From Clostridiales bacterium UBA1763 (lineage in GTDB: Bacteria > Bacillota > Clostridia > Oscillospirales > Oscillospiraceae): DNA of 31,221 bases. Numbering within the stretch: position 1 is the stretch's first letter; every line of letters begins with the position of its first letter. Below, in pieces: positions 1 through 8,130 of the stretch. The notes under the pieces were generated by a model. That model was not told the DNA's origin and did not search any database. It saw only the letters and a list, made by a program, of their open reading frames with translations. The position numbers were made by a program, and so were the translations under genes. The stretch lies in the NCBI GenBank assembly GCA_002314685.1, contig DCHB01000066.1, forward strand, positions 40,573 to 71,793, written 5' to 3'.

Positions 1-20
1 TTTAGTTTTTTGACAGTCTC

Positions 21-57
21 AAAAGAGAGTGCTTCACTTATGAAGCACTCTCTTTTT
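21..57. terminator. Rho-independent terminator, possibly bidirectional
   Basis: A 16-bp perfect stem (21-36 pairing with 41-56) with a four-base loop is followed by a T run at 53-59 on the plus strand. On the minus strand it lies directly after the stop codon of the acyltransferase gene and has a shorter T tail. It could end that gene and also a plus-strand gene lying left of the window. Confidence 0.85.
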
Positions 58-1236
58 TTAGTAATATTCCTTGCCGATTAAAAGCCGCGAGGCGATTAAA
101 TATTTCAGCGCACAGCACGAGCCGCTGTGCGGCTTTATTTCATAGTAATTGCCGTTTGCGGTGAAAAGCATCGTGTCGGTGAGTGCAATCGAAATCTTCT
201 GAATATCCTCAAGACGGAAGCTGAAAGCCTCGTTTTCGGTCTGCAGCTCAAGTCTGTCGGCAAACATTACAAGTCTGCCCTCGGCTATGCACTCGGAGCT
301 GACACCCGCGCGGATTAGCGAGAGCCTGAGTCCCTCATCGGAGAAAAGCTCCTCACTGCCGCCCTTGTATTTTTCAAGCCATGAGCGCATATAGTCAAGC
401 TCTGCGTGATACCATGCGTCAACAGCATCGTAATGCAGCCTGCCGCCGTCGCAGGCTTCAAAAAAACCGAAGTCGTTAAACCTTAGCGTGTAGCCGCAGC
501 TTTTGCAGTAAAATCTGTCGCCACAGCTCTCCATGGTAGAAAGCCCGCCACAGTCGGGACAGTAGAATAGCGCGCTTTCAAGACCTTCTGCGGGCTTTTC
601 GCATTTATACTTATACATTTTTGCACGCTGGTCATCGTATGCGTTGACATACAAATCGCGTTTAATGCACTCGTATATCTCGTCAACTGACATATCCGCA
701 AGCTGTTCGGCGGTGTATTCGTTAACTGCACGCCCCCATGAGGGACCCTTGCGCTGATGCTTAGACCAGCGCGGATTTATAAAGTAGCCGCCGTGCAGGG
801 CAAGCGTCACAAGACCCACGCCGCTGTCCTTTACAAGCTGTGCGGTTTTAGGCGAGATAAAGCCCGTTTCGCCCGAAAACGAACGGTTGCCGTCCGCCAT
901 CATGCACACATTTTCGCCCTCGGCAAGTCTGTCGAGAATTTTTTTGACGGTCAAATCGCTGTCCGAGCCCTTTTTGCGGGGAATGGGGTCTGCAAGTGTT
1001 CTTATAATAAAGCTTGTAAAGCCCTTTCGGAAAATGTGCTCACTTGCGACAAAATACATCTGCTTTTTGAGGATGAGTCCGAATAAAAAGAAATCCCAAT
1101 TTGTGTTGTGATTTGTGAGTACAAGATAGTTAGGGCTTTTGGGGTTGTATCTTTCCCATTTATAGCCCGTCAGCTTAAAATACGGCTTTATAGCCGTCCG
1201 CATAAATCCGTAGAACGCCTTGTGAAACCTGCTCAT
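58..1236 (-). CDS. Lysophospholipid acyltransferase (PlsC-like) with C-terminal zinc ribbon
   Basis: This 392-residue protein looks like a 1-acyl-glycerol-3-phosphate acyltransferase-type enzyme, which would transfer an acyl chain to a lysophospholipid at the membrane. The catalytic H-x4-D motif is at H43-D48 (HNTNWD), followed by a basic region and a segment like the later acyltransferase motifs (MADGNRSFSGE). After about residue 220 a second module follows, with two Cys pairs (CPDC and CKSC) typical of a zinc ribbon, then an acidic tail; this makes it longer than the usual 200-250 residues. I chose the ATG at 1236 because a GAGG stands six bases before it; a GTG at 1248 is in frame but lacks such a site. 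It lies downstream of sigE on the same strand after an 83-base gap, so co-transcription is possible but unproven. The exact substrate cannot be read from the sequence. Confidence 0.75.
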   Translation of the reverse strand: MSRFHKAFYGFMRTAIKPYFKLTGYKWERYNPKSPNYLVLTNHNTNWDFFLFGLILKKQMYFVASEHIFRKGFTSFIIRTLADPIPRKKGSDSDLTVKKILDRLAEGENVCMMADGNRSFSGETGFISPKTAQLVKDSGVGLVTLALHGGYFINPRWSKHQRKGPSWGRAVNEYTAEQLADMSVDEIYECIKRDLYVNAYDDQRAKMYKYKCEKPAEGLESALFYCPDCGGLSTMESCGDRFYCKSCGYTLRFNDFGFFEACDGGRLHYDAVDAWYHAELDYMRSWLEKYKGGSEELFSDEGLRLSLIRAGVSSECIAEGRLVMFADRLELQTENEAFSFRLEDIQKISIALTDTMLFTANGNYYEIKPHSGSCCALKYLIASRLLIGKEYY

Positions 1237-1319
1237 ATATATCCTCACCGTGTTTTTTTGTGAAATGATAGCATGAAAATGTTAATAAAGCGTTAACAGA
1301 CACTGCCGAAGTCGCAAAA

Positions 1320-2030
1320 TTACTGCATACGGCGTATCATTTCGCGGCGCAGACGCACTATAATTCGTTTTTCAAGTCGGCTTATGTAGCTTTGAGATAT
1401 ACCCATGAGGTCGGCAACCTCCTTTTGAGTCAGCTCTCTTTTGCCGTACAGTCCGAAGCGGAGAATGATAATGTCCTTTTCGCGCTTGCCGAGCGTTTTA
1501 ATAGCCTCAGTGAGCATCTGTCTGTCGGCATCATCCTCAAGCGGGCGGCTGACCTCATCATCATCGGTGCCGAGAACATCGGAGAGCAAAAGCTCATTTC
1601 CGTCCCAGTCGGTGTTAAGCGGCTCGTCAAAGCTCACCTCGGTGCGCTGATTGCTGACCTTCCGCAGATACATGAGAATTTCGTTTTCGATACAGCGTGA
1701 GGCGTAGGTTGCAAGCTTAATGCTTTTTGAGGATTTGAAGGTGCTTATGGCTTTTATAAGACCTATCGTTCCTATCGAAATGAGGTCCTCAAGGTTAAGC
1801 CCCGTGTTTTCAAAGCGTCGGGCGATATATACGACAAGCCGCAGATTGTGCTCGGTCAGAAGCTTTTTTGCCTCCTCGTCGCCGTTTTCCATGGCAATAA
1901 TTGCGAGCTCCTCCTCGTCTCTCTCAAGCGGCGGAGGCAGAATGTCACTGCCGCCTATGTAATACAGCTCCGACCTTGAGGGTGCAAGCTGTTTAATAAG
2001 CCAGGATTTTACGATTATAAGAATTTTCAT
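1320..2030 (-). CDS. sigE: Sporulation sigma factor SigE (pro-sigma-E)
   Basis: This 236-residue sigma-70-family protein closely resembles the early mother-cell sigma factor of endospore formers. The N-terminus is a short hydrophobic/basic pro-sequence ending near L22-Y23-Y24-I25-G26-G27; in Bacillus subtilis the equivalent pro-peptide is removed beside a Tyr-Tyr pair by SpoIIGA. Region 2 (RNLRLVVYIARRFENTGL onward) and region 4 with a helix-turn-helix (GISQSYISRLEKR) are intact, and length matches the family (239 in B. subtilis). The start has an AAGGAG site five to six bases upstream. It follows spoIIGA by 11 bases in the standard order of this operon. Sigma-G, often next in Clostridia, is not adjacent here. 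SigE and SigK are related; the SpoIIGA neighbour and the pro-sequence decide for SigE. Confidence 0.95.
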   Translation of the reverse strand: MKILIIVKSWLIKQLAPSRSELYYIGGSDILPPPLERDEEELAIIAMENGDEEAKKLLTEHNLRLVVYIARRFENTGLNLEDLISIGTIGLIKAISTFKSSKSIKLATYASRCIENEILMYLRKVSNQRTEVSFDEPLNTDWDGNELLLSDVLGTDDDEVSRPLEDDADRQMLTEAIKTLGKREKDIIILRFGLYGKRELTQKEVADLMGISQSYISRLEKRIIVRLRREMIRRMQ

Positions 2031-2041
2031 GCAGGCTCCTT

Positions 2042-2860
2042 TCAGATGATACAGTCAAAGCCGTCGCCCGAGACGGCATTCGGCGCAACGGCAACTATGA
2101 TGTCGTCACGCTTTTTGCCGTCAAGCGTTATGCTGTCGGGTCTGAATGCGGGCAAAAGTCCGCTTTTTGTGCCGACGGCGGTGTATGGAATGAGTCTCAG
2201 CCTTCCCGCAAGTGCGGGGGCGGAGACAATCCCTGCCGAGTCTCCCGTCTTAAAAATCTCACAGCAGTCGGGGAACAGGGGAGACACCGCCTCGGCACCG
2301 CATATCAAAACACTGCTTCCCGTAATAGGGTCAAACAAACTGTTGCCGCTGTCATATAGTGCGCGAAGCGTGATACGGGCACTGTTATATTCAATATCGG
2401 CTATGTAAATTTTCCTGCCAGTTTCCTTTAACGCCCTGCGAAAGACAAGGCTTAAAAGGGCATAAACAAGGGCGAAGGAAAATATCAAAACGGGCATGGT
2501 AAGGGGCAGATACACGGCGTTGAGCGCACCCACACCGCTTTTAAGCGATACTGCCCACACAGCCCCGCCGAAAAGTGCCGAGACCGAGAAAAATACAAGC
2601 ACACAGCGGGCGAGCCTTTCCTCGGCCGAAAAGGCGATTAAGGCCATGAGTGTGCCGACTGCAAGCTTTACGGGTGTCAGCGGGAGAAATGCAAGACTCG
2701 GCAGAATTGACAGCGCGGCGTATAAGGCTCCGAGTACTGCAGCGAGAAAATAGCGTACTCTTTTTAGCAAAACACCGCATATTCTCGCCGACACGAGCAA
2801 TATAAGGTAGTCGCATATAAGGTTAAGAAAAAACAGGCGGTCTATGTAAACAGTCTCCAT
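2042..2860 (-). CDS. spoIIGA: Sigma-E processing peptidase SpoIIGA
   Basis: This 272-residue protein is the membrane-embedded aspartic protease that activates pro-sigma-E after the asymmetric septum forms. About five hydrophobic segments fill residues 1-140, followed by a soluble protease domain whose aspartic motif is D170-S-G-N (ALYDSGNSLFDP). The C-terminus (SGDGFDCII) aligns with the end of the conserved family domain and lacks the short tail seen in Bacillus. I chose METVYIDR at 2860, which lines up with the family start MKIYLD. The longer frame opening near 2899 would run through the putative promoter. No convincing Shine-Dalgarno precedes the ATG, and a TATAAT sits only six bases upstream, so translation initiation is odd. 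It is first in the spoIIGA-sigE operon, transcribed away from a DMT-type transporter. Confidence 0.92.
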   Translation of the reverse strand: METVYIDRLFFLNLICDYLILLVSARICGVLLKRVRYFLAAVLGALYAALSILPSLAFLPLTPVKLAVGTLMALIAFSAEERLARCVLVFFSVSALFGGAVWAVSLKSGVGALNAVYLPLTMPVLIFSFALVYALLSLVFRRALKETGRKIYIADIEYNSARITLRALYDSGNSLFDPITGSSVLICGAEAVSPLFPDCCEIFKTGDSAGIVSAPALAGRLRLIPYTAVGTKSGLLPAFRPDSITLDGKKRDDIIVAVAPNAVSGDGFDCII

Positions 2861-2866
2861 GTGCCG

Positions 2867-2913
2867 ATTATAAGGCATACCGACTGCACAATTTGTCATT
2901 TGATAATTGTCAA
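2867..2913 (-). promoter_or_regulatory. Candidate Spo0A-type promoter of spoIIGA-sigE
   Basis: On the minus strand a TATAAT (2867-2872) is preceded after 21 bases by ATGACA (2894-2899), and further up by TTGACA (2908-2913). The overlong spacer resembles the B. subtilis spoIIG promoter, where Spo0A~P lets sigma-A RNA polymerase use a -35 about 22 bases from the -10. TGTCAAA (2908-2914, plus strand) is one mismatch from the Spo0A box TGTCGAA; the TGTCATT at 2894-2900 is weaker. The assignment is inference from spacing and position. Confidence 0.5.
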
Positions 2914-2935
2914 ATAAGCTTCGGTGTGGTAAAAT
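2907..2935 (+). promoter_or_regulatory. Sigma-A promoter of the DMT transporter gene and possibly the pyrH-polC operon
   Basis: TTGTCA (2907-2912), a 17-base spacer and TAAAAT (2930-2935) form a good vegetative promoter. The -35 overlaps the candidate Spo0A box of the divergent spoIIGA promoter, so Spo0A binding could also affect this gene. No terminator is visible before pyrH, so the transcript may continue into it. Confidence 0.6.
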
Positions 2936-2967
2936 ACCTTAGATATCTATGCGTTAGGACTAAAATT

Positions 2968-3876
2968 ATGTGGTTTTGGTTTGCACTGGCGGCACTTTTG
3001 TGCTGGAGTGGCTCGGATTTGTTCTCCAAGCTCGGCTGTCAGGATGCCGAGGATAAATACAGCCATCTGAAAATGATAACCGCAGTCGGCGTTGTCATGG
3101 GACTGCACGCGGCTTATGAGGTGCTCATAGGCGGCACGCAGATAAACGCGCAGACCGTTGTGACATACCTGCCCGTTTCGGCGCTGTATATTCTGTCCAT
3201 GGCGATAGGCTATCTCGGACTGAGATATATTGAGCTATCAATCTCCTCGCCTATTTGCAACTGCTCGGGTGCTATTGTTGCGGTGCTCATATTTGCGACA
3301 AGGGGCATAGGCGAGCTTCCGAAAGCGGCGATACTTGCAGTGGCAATAGTGTGCTTAGGCGTAATTGCCTTGGGCATAACCGAGGCAAACGAGGACGATG
3401 ACCTGCGCCGCGCAAGGCAGGATGAGTCAAATCACCACTACGCAAAAAGCTGGCTTGCGATAACAATTCCGATTATCTACTGCCTGCTTGATGCAATGGG
3501 CACCTTTGCTGACAGTATAGTTTTGCAGACGCTTGACGAGGACTCGGCAAATGCCGCATACGAGCTTACCTTCTTTGCAGTCGGCGTTTTGTGCGCAATC
3601 TATGTGCTGTTTATTAAAAAGCAGAGGCTTATCCCTAAGGCTGAGAAGCCTAAGTATATAGGTGCCGTGTGCGAGACGGCGGGACAGTTTGCCTATATAT
3701 ATGCCCTTGCGGATACAAAGCACGCCGCGCTTGCCGCGCCGATTATCTCGGCATACTGCGTTGCGTCGCTTGTATGGAGCCGCATATTCTTAAAGGAAAA
3801 GCTGTCAAAAAAGCACTACGCGTCTGTTTTTCTCGTCGTAGTGGGTATAGTAATATTGGGAATACTTGATATATAA
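2968..3876 (+). CDS. DMT-superfamily (EamA-like) transporter
   Basis: This 302-residue protein is almost entirely hydrophobic, with about ten membrane segments in two repeats, the layout of EamA/DMT drug-metabolite permeases. A Ser-Gly-Ser-Asp-Leu motif in the first helix (CWSGSDLFSKLG) and the end of the second repeat (SRIFLKEKLSKKHY, then hydrophobic helix ILGILDI) fit the family, where the last helix pair ends in a conserved F-L-x-E-x-L stretch. The substrate cannot be predicted. I chose the ATG at 2968: it follows AGGA by about ten bases, whereas the upstream ATG at 2893 would place the start inside the promoter. Its stop lies 11 bases before pyrH, whose AAAGGAG ribosome site is in the gap, so it may be the first gene of that operon. 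Confidence 0.8.
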   Translation: MWFWFALAALLCWSGSDLFSKLGCQDAEDKYSHLKMITAVGVVMGLHAAYEVLIGGTQINAQTVVTYLPVSALYILSMAIGYLGLRYIELSISSPICNCSGAIVAVLIFATRGIGELPKAAILAVAIVCLGVIALGITEANEDDDLRRARQDESNHHYAKSWLAITIPIIYCLLDAMGTFADSIVLQTLDEDSANAAYELTFFAVGVLCAIYVLFIKKQRLIPKAEKPKYIGAVCETAGQFAYIYALADTKHAALAAPIISAYCVASLVWSRIFLKEKLSKKHYASVFLVVVGIVILGILDI

Positions 3877-3887
3877 AGGAGCAGAAA

Positions 3888-4604
3888 ATGGAACAGGCTG
3901 TTTATAAGAGAGTACTTATCAAAATCAGCGGTGAGGCACTTGCGGGTGAGAAAAAGACGGGCTTTGACTTTGATTTCATAGCCGAGGTCTGCAAAACCGT
4001 TAAAAAGTGCGTGGATATGGGCGTTGAGGTCGGTATAGTTGTCGGCGGCGGCAATTTCTGGCGCGGCGTTAAGGACGGCAAGGGACACATCGAGCGTGTC
4101 AGTGCCGACAGAATGGGCATGCTTGCAACCGCCATGAACTGCCTCGCGGTTGCCGATGTTTTCAAGCAGATAGGCGCAAAGGCATCCGTGCAGACTGCAG
4201 TTGACATTCAGGGCGTCGGCGAAAGATACAGCACCGCCGAGGCGATAAAGCATCTTGAAAACGGCGAGGTCGTAATGTTCGGATGCGGAACGGGAAGTCC
4301 CTTCTTCTCAACGGATACAGCCGCCGTACTGCGTGCCGCCGAGATAGGCGCAGACGCAATACTGCTTGCAAAGAACATAGACGGCGTTTACAGCGCAGAC
4401 CCGAGAATTGATACAAGTGCCGTTAAGTACGACAGCATAAGCTACGATGATGTGCTTGCACAGCATCTCGCGGTAATGGATACAACCGCAACAAGCCTCG
4501 CTATGGATAACGATATTCCCGTCATAGTGTTTGCGCTTGCACAGCCCGAAAATATTGTCCGTGTGCTCAAGGGCGAAAAGCTCGGCACACTGGTCACTAA
4601 ATAA
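3888..4604 (+). CDS. pyrH: UMP kinase
   Basis: This 238-residue protein phosphorylates UMP to UDP with ATP in the cytoplasm and belongs to the amino-acid-kinase fold, forming hexamers in bacteria. The N-terminal KISGEAL, the Gly-rich VVGGGNFWRG, the DRMGMLATAMNCLA helix and the GTGSPFFSTDTAA stretch are hallmarks of PyrH. Length matches the family. The start has an AGGAG site at the right distance. It is followed by frr, the usual bacterial partner, but the rpsB and tsf genes that commonly precede pyrH are replaced by a transporter gene. Confidence 0.97.
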   Translation: MEQAVYKRVLIKISGEALAGEKKTGFDFDFIAEVCKTVKKCVDMGVEVGIVVGGGNFWRGVKDGKGHIERVSADRMGMLATAMNCLAVADVFKQIGAKASVQTAVDIQGVGERYSTAEAIKHLENGEVVMFGCGTGSPFFSTDTAAVLRAAEIGADAILLAKNIDGVYSADPRIDTSAVKYDSISYDDVLAQHLAVMDTTATSLAMDNDIPVIVFALAQPENIVRVLKGEKLGTLVTK

Positions 4605-4636
4605 ACGAACAAATAAATTATATCGGAGGTAACAGC

Positions 4637-5188
4637 ATGTCAGATTATATTGAATTCGAAAACAAAATGAAGAAAACCGCAGAGGTTCTCAAGACTCAGC
4701 TTGCATCCGTCCGCGCAGGACGCGCAAATGCCGCAGTTTTAGACCAAATTTCCGTTGACTACTACGGAGTACCTACCCCCATTCAGCAGGTAGCATCCGT
4801 ATCCACCCCCGACCCCCGTTCACTTATGATTCAGCCTTGGGACGCTTCTGTCCTCAAGGGCATTGAAAAGGCAATACTTGCATCCGACCTCGGCATCAAT
4901 CCGCAGAACGACGGCAGAGTAATCCGCCTCGTATTCCCTCAGCTTACCGAGGAACGCCGTAAGGAGCTTGCAAAGCAGGTCAAGAAGTACGGTGAGGAAG
5001 CAAAGGTCGCAGTCCGCAACATCCGCCGCGATGCAATCGACAAGTTCAAAAAGCAGCAGAAGGCATCCGAGATTACCGAGGACGACTACAAGAATGTTGA
5101 AAAGGACATTCAGAAGCTCACCGACGACTACATCAAGCAGGTCGAGAGCATAGCCGAGAAAAAAGAAAAGGAACTTTTCGAAATCTGA
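4637..5188 (+). CDS. frr: Ribosome recycling factor
   Basis: This 183-residue protein works with EF-G to split the post-termination ribosome complex. The conserved RAGRANAAVLDQISVDYYG segment near the N-terminus and the motif MIQPWDASVLKGIEKAI are diagnostic. The charged C-terminal part (KVAVRNIRRDAIDKFKK onward) forms the long helical bundle typical of the family, and length is standard. A CGGAGG site precedes the ATG by seven bases. It sits 32 bases after pyrH and one base before uppS. Its codon choice is C-rich compared with neighbours, as expected for a highly expressed translation gene. Confidence 0.97.
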   Translation: MSDYIEFENKMKKTAEVLKTQLASVRAGRANAAVLDQISVDYYGVPTPIQQVASVSTPDPRSLMIQPWDASVLKGIEKAILASDLGINPQNDGRVIRLVFPQLTEERRKELAKQVKKYGEEAKVAVRNIRRDAIDKFKKQQKASEITEDDYKNVEKDIQKLTDDYIKQVESIAEKKEKELFEI

Positions 5189-5189
5189 T

Positions 5190-5933
5190 ATGGCAGAAAT
5201 AAAAAACAACAATGCGGCGGGGGAGCAGGCAAAATGCCTTCCCCGCCATATTGCCATCATTCTTGACGGCAACGGCAGATGGGCAAAAAACCGTTCAATG
5301 CCGAGAAGCGCGGGACATTTTGCCGGCGCAGAAAATTTCAGAAAAATAGCCACCTATTGTCAGGAGATAGGCGTGGAGTATCTCACGGTTTATGCGTTTT
5401 CAACGGAAAACTGGAAGCGCCCCGAGGATGAGGTCGGCGGCATAATGAGGCTGCTCGACAAGTATCTGCGTGAAGCTATAAGCGACATGGAGAAGAAGCA
5501 CATCCGCATGAAGGTTTTCGGCGATGTTTCAAGGCTTTCGCCCGAGCTTCAGTCGCTTGTTAAGAAAACCGATGAGATAACAAGCCATGTCGAGGGCTTC
5601 CAGGCGAATATCTGCCTCAACTACGGCGGCAGGGCGGAGATAGTCAGAGCAGCCGAGCTCTATGCCGAGGATTTTGCCTCGGGCAAGGTGACAGAGCCGC
5701 TTACGGAGAAAATGCTCTCGGACTATATGTATTCAGCGGGAATACCCGACCCCGAGCTTATTATCCGCCCGGGCGGGGAGTACAGACTGTCAAACTTCCT
5801 TTTGTGGCAGTGCGCATACTCGGAATTTTATTATACCGACACGCTCTGGCCCGATTTTTCGGAAAAAGAGCTTGACAAGGCAATAGCGGCGTACAGCAGC
5901 CGTGACCGCCGCTTCGGAGGAGTAAAGGCATGA
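5190..5933 (+). CDS. uppS: Isoprenyl (undecaprenyl) diphosphate synthase
   Basis: This 247-residue cis-prenyltransferase extends farnesyl diphosphate to the C55 carrier lipid used for peptidoglycan precursors. The catalytic Asp is D26 in HIAIILDGNGRWAKNR. The C-terminal RPGGEYRLSNFLLWQ and WPDF motifs, which bind isopentenyl diphosphate, are intact. The start follows the frr stop by one base; its best ribosome site (AAAGGAA) is about 16 bases away, so it may rely on coupling to frr. The stop overlaps dxr by four bases (ATGA). The cdsA gene that usually lies between uppS and dxr in Firmicutes is absent here. Confidence 0.96.
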   Translation: MAEIKNNNAAGEQAKCLPRHIAIILDGNGRWAKNRSMPRSAGHFAGAENFRKIATYCQEIGVEYLTVYAFSTENWKRPEDEVGGIMRLLDKYLREAISDMEKKHIRMKVFGDVSRLSPELQSLVKKTDEITSHVEGFQANICLNYGGRAEIVRAAELYAEDFASGKVTEPLTEKMLSDYMYSAGIPDPELIIRPGGEYRLSNFLLWQCAYSEFYYTDTLWPDFSEKELDKAIAAYSSRDRRFGGVKA

Positions 5934-7075
5934 CAAAGGCAATTTCAATTTTAGGCAGTACGGGCTCAATAGGCCGTCAGAGCATTGCGGCGGCGGAGCA
6001 TCTCGGACTGCCCGTAGCGGCACTCACCGCAAACAGAAAAATTGATATGGTAGAGCAGCAGGCGAGAAAGCTCAAGCCCAAGCTCGTTGCCGTATATGAT
6101 GAAAAGGCGGCAAATGACCTTCGCATAGCGCTTAAGGATACCGATATTAAGGTGGCTGGCGGTATGCAGGGGCTGATAGAGGCCGCAACACTCCCCGAGG
6201 CTGACTGCGTTGTTACAGCCGTTTCGGGCTCTGTAGGCTTAAAGCCCACGCTTGCGGCGATAGACGCCAAAAAGCGCATTGCCCTCGCAAACAAGGAAAC
6301 CTTGGTCTGCGCAGGTGAAATTGTAATGCCCCGTGCCGCCGAAATGGGCGCGGAGATAGTGCCCGTTGATTCGGAGCACTCGGCAATTTTTCAGTGCCTC
6401 ATGGGCAGAAAAAAGGGCGAGCTTAAAAAAATACTGCTCACGGGCTCGGGAGGACCCTTCCGAGGTAAAAGCCGCAAAGAGCTTGAGAATGTAACACCCG
6501 AGCAGGCGGTAAAGCACCCGAATTGGAGCATGGGCGCAAAAATTTCCGTTGACTCGGCAACAATGATGAACAAGGGACTTGAATTTATAGAGGCTATGCA
6601 CCTTTTTGCGGTCACGCCCGATGATATTCAGGTCGTCGTGCATCCGCAGAGTATAATCCACTCAATGGTTGAGCTCATTGACGGCACGGTTATTGCACAG
6701 CTCGGCGTACCCGATATGGGACTGCCCATACAGCTTGCAATGACCTATCCCGAGCGAGTTGACTCACCGTTTAAGCGCCTTGACTTTGCAGATATGCGCG
6801 ATTTCACCTTTGAGGCGCCCGATTTTGAGAAAACTCCCTGCCTCAAGCTTGCTATGGACTGCGCAAGAGAGGGCGGCACCGCACCCTGCATTATGAGTGC
6901 GGCAAATGAAGTAGCCGTTGCACTGTTTTTGAACCACAAGCTCGGCTATAATCAGATATATGACTGTGCATTAAGTGCAGTTGAGAGCATAGAAATAGTA
7001 AAAGACCCCGATTTGGATACTGTGCTGGAGGCTGACAAGGCCGCCAGAGCGTTTGTCATGGAGCATTATTCTTAA
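5930..7075 (+). CDS. dxr: 1-deoxy-D-xylulose 5-phosphate reductoisomerase
   Basis: This 381-residue enzyme converts DXP to 2-C-methyl-D-erythritol 4-phosphate with NADPH, the committed step of the MEP isoprenoid pathway. The NADPH motif GSTGSIG is at residues 9-15. The IALANKETLVCAGE segment, the metal and substrate residues in VDSEHSAIFQCL, the GSGGPF loop and MMNKGLEFIEA are all present. Length is normal. It overlaps uppS by four bases and shares one base with rseP (TAATG), so expression is probably coupled to both neighbours. Together with ispG in the same operon it marks isoprenoid supply by the MEP route. Confidence 0.97.
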   Translation: MTKAISILGSTGSIGRQSIAAAEHLGLPVAALTANRKIDMVEQQARKLKPKLVAVYDEKAANDLRIALKDTDIKVAGGMQGLIEAATLPEADCVVTAVSGSVGLKPTLAAIDAKKRIALANKETLVCAGEIVMPRAAEMGAEIVPVDSEHSAIFQCLMGRKKGELKKILLTGSGGPFRGKSRKELENVTPEQAVKHPNWSMGAKISVDSATMMNKGLEFIEAMHLFAVTPDDIQVVVHPQSIIHSMVELIDGTVIAQLGVPDMGLPIQLAMTYPERVDSPFKRLDFADMRDFTFEAPDFEKTPCLKLAMDCAREGGTAPCIMSAANEVAVALFLNHKLGYNQIYDCALSAVESIEIVKDPDLDTVLEADKAARAFVMEHYS

Positions 7076-8130
7076 TGTATATTATTATCGCGATAATTGT
7101 TTTCGGCGTACTCATTGCCATACACGAGTTCGGACACTTTTCCGCGGCAAAGCTGAGCAATGTCGAAGTAAATGAGTTTTCAATAGGCATGGGTCCCGCA
7201 CTGCTCAAAAAGCAGAGGGGCGAAACTCTTTACGCCCTGCGCATACTGCCCATAGGCGGCTACTGCGCAATGGAGGGCGAGGACACGGAGTCGGATAATC
7301 CCCGCGCCTTTACAAATCAGGGGTTCTGGAAAAAGCTCGTCATTCTCTGCGCGGGCTCGTTTATGAATTTCCTGCTCGGACTTGTTTTTATTGTGATAAT
7401 GTACTCGGGCGCACAGGCTTTTGTAACCCCGACCATTGACCATTTCATGGACGGATGCCCATACGAAAGCGAAAGCGCATTCATGCAGGGCGACACCTTT
7501 TACAGCATTGACGGCGAGAGAATTTACCTCGTCACCGATGTTTCAACCTTCCTTGCACGCGGCAACGGCACCTACGATATAGTCGTTTTGCGTGACGGCG
7601 AGAAGGTCGCACTTAACGATTTTGAGCTGACTCCGAAAACCTACGAGGAATATGCCGATGAGGGACCCAAATACGGCTTCATATTCGGCTACACCGAGGC
7701 GGATTTCGGCGCAAAGCTTGAATATACGTGGAATACCGCAATGGAGTTCTCGCGCTGGGTGTGGCTCGGACTGAAGGAGCTTGTCAGCGGTGCCGTCGGG
7801 CTTGACGATATGTCGGGACCTGTCGGAATTGTGAGCATGATGAACGATGTCGGGCAGGAATCGGAAAGCGCCGAAGCCGCGGCGGATAATCTTCTGTATA
7901 TATCCGCGTTTATTGCAATCAACCTCGCAATTATGAATATGCTGCCCATTCCCGCGCTTGACGGCGGCAGAGTATTTTTAATGATAGTCACGGTTATAGT
8001 CGAGGCGGTCACGCACAGAAAGCTCGACCCGAAGTACGAGGGCTATATCCATGCCGCGGGCATGGCACTATTACTCGGACTTATGGCACTTGTCATGTAT
8101 AACGATATAGCAAAGCTCATTACAGGATGA
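7075..8130 (+). CDS. rseP: Site-2 intramembrane zinc metalloprotease (RseP/RasP type)
   Basis: This 351-residue membrane protease cuts transmembrane segments of anti-sigma factors and signal-peptide remnants. The zinc motif H17-E-F-G-H21 lies in the first membrane helix, and the second catalytic motif N-x2-P-x-P-x-L-D-G-G is at about 288-298 with D296 as third zinc ligand. Between them lie a second hydrophobic segment near 85-115 and a PDZ-like region with an uneven match. A last helix ends the protein. It is somewhat shorter than the Escherichia coli enzyme (one PDZ rather than two), as in Gram-positives. It shares one base with dxr and four with ispG, the usual Firmicutes context. Confidence 0.93.
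   Translation: MYIIIAIIVFGVLIAIHEFGHFSAAKLSNVEVNEFSIGMGPALLKKQRGETLYALRILPIGGYCAMEGEDTESDNPRAFTNQGFWKKLVILCAGSFMNFLLGLVFIVIMYSGAQAFVTPTIDHFMDGCPYESESAFMQGDTFYSIDGERIYLVTDVSTFLARGNGTYDIVVLRDGEKVALNDFELTPKTYEEYADEGPKYGFIFGYTEADFGAKLEYTWNTAMEFSRWVWLGLKELVSGAVGLDDMSGPVGIVSMMNDVGQESESAEAAADNLLYISAFIAINLAIMNMLPIPALDGGRVFLMIVTVIVEAVTHRKLDPKYEGYIHAAGMALLLGLMALVMYNDIAKLITG

Noticed and set aside
2893..2967. Upstream start for the DMT transporter gene
   Set aside because: It would lie inside the putative promoter and lacks a ribosome site; 2968 is better supported.
4820..5353. Long antisense frames over frr, the ATP synthase genes and polC
   Set aside because: They mirror strongly conserved genes, carry no family motifs and lack ribosome sites.
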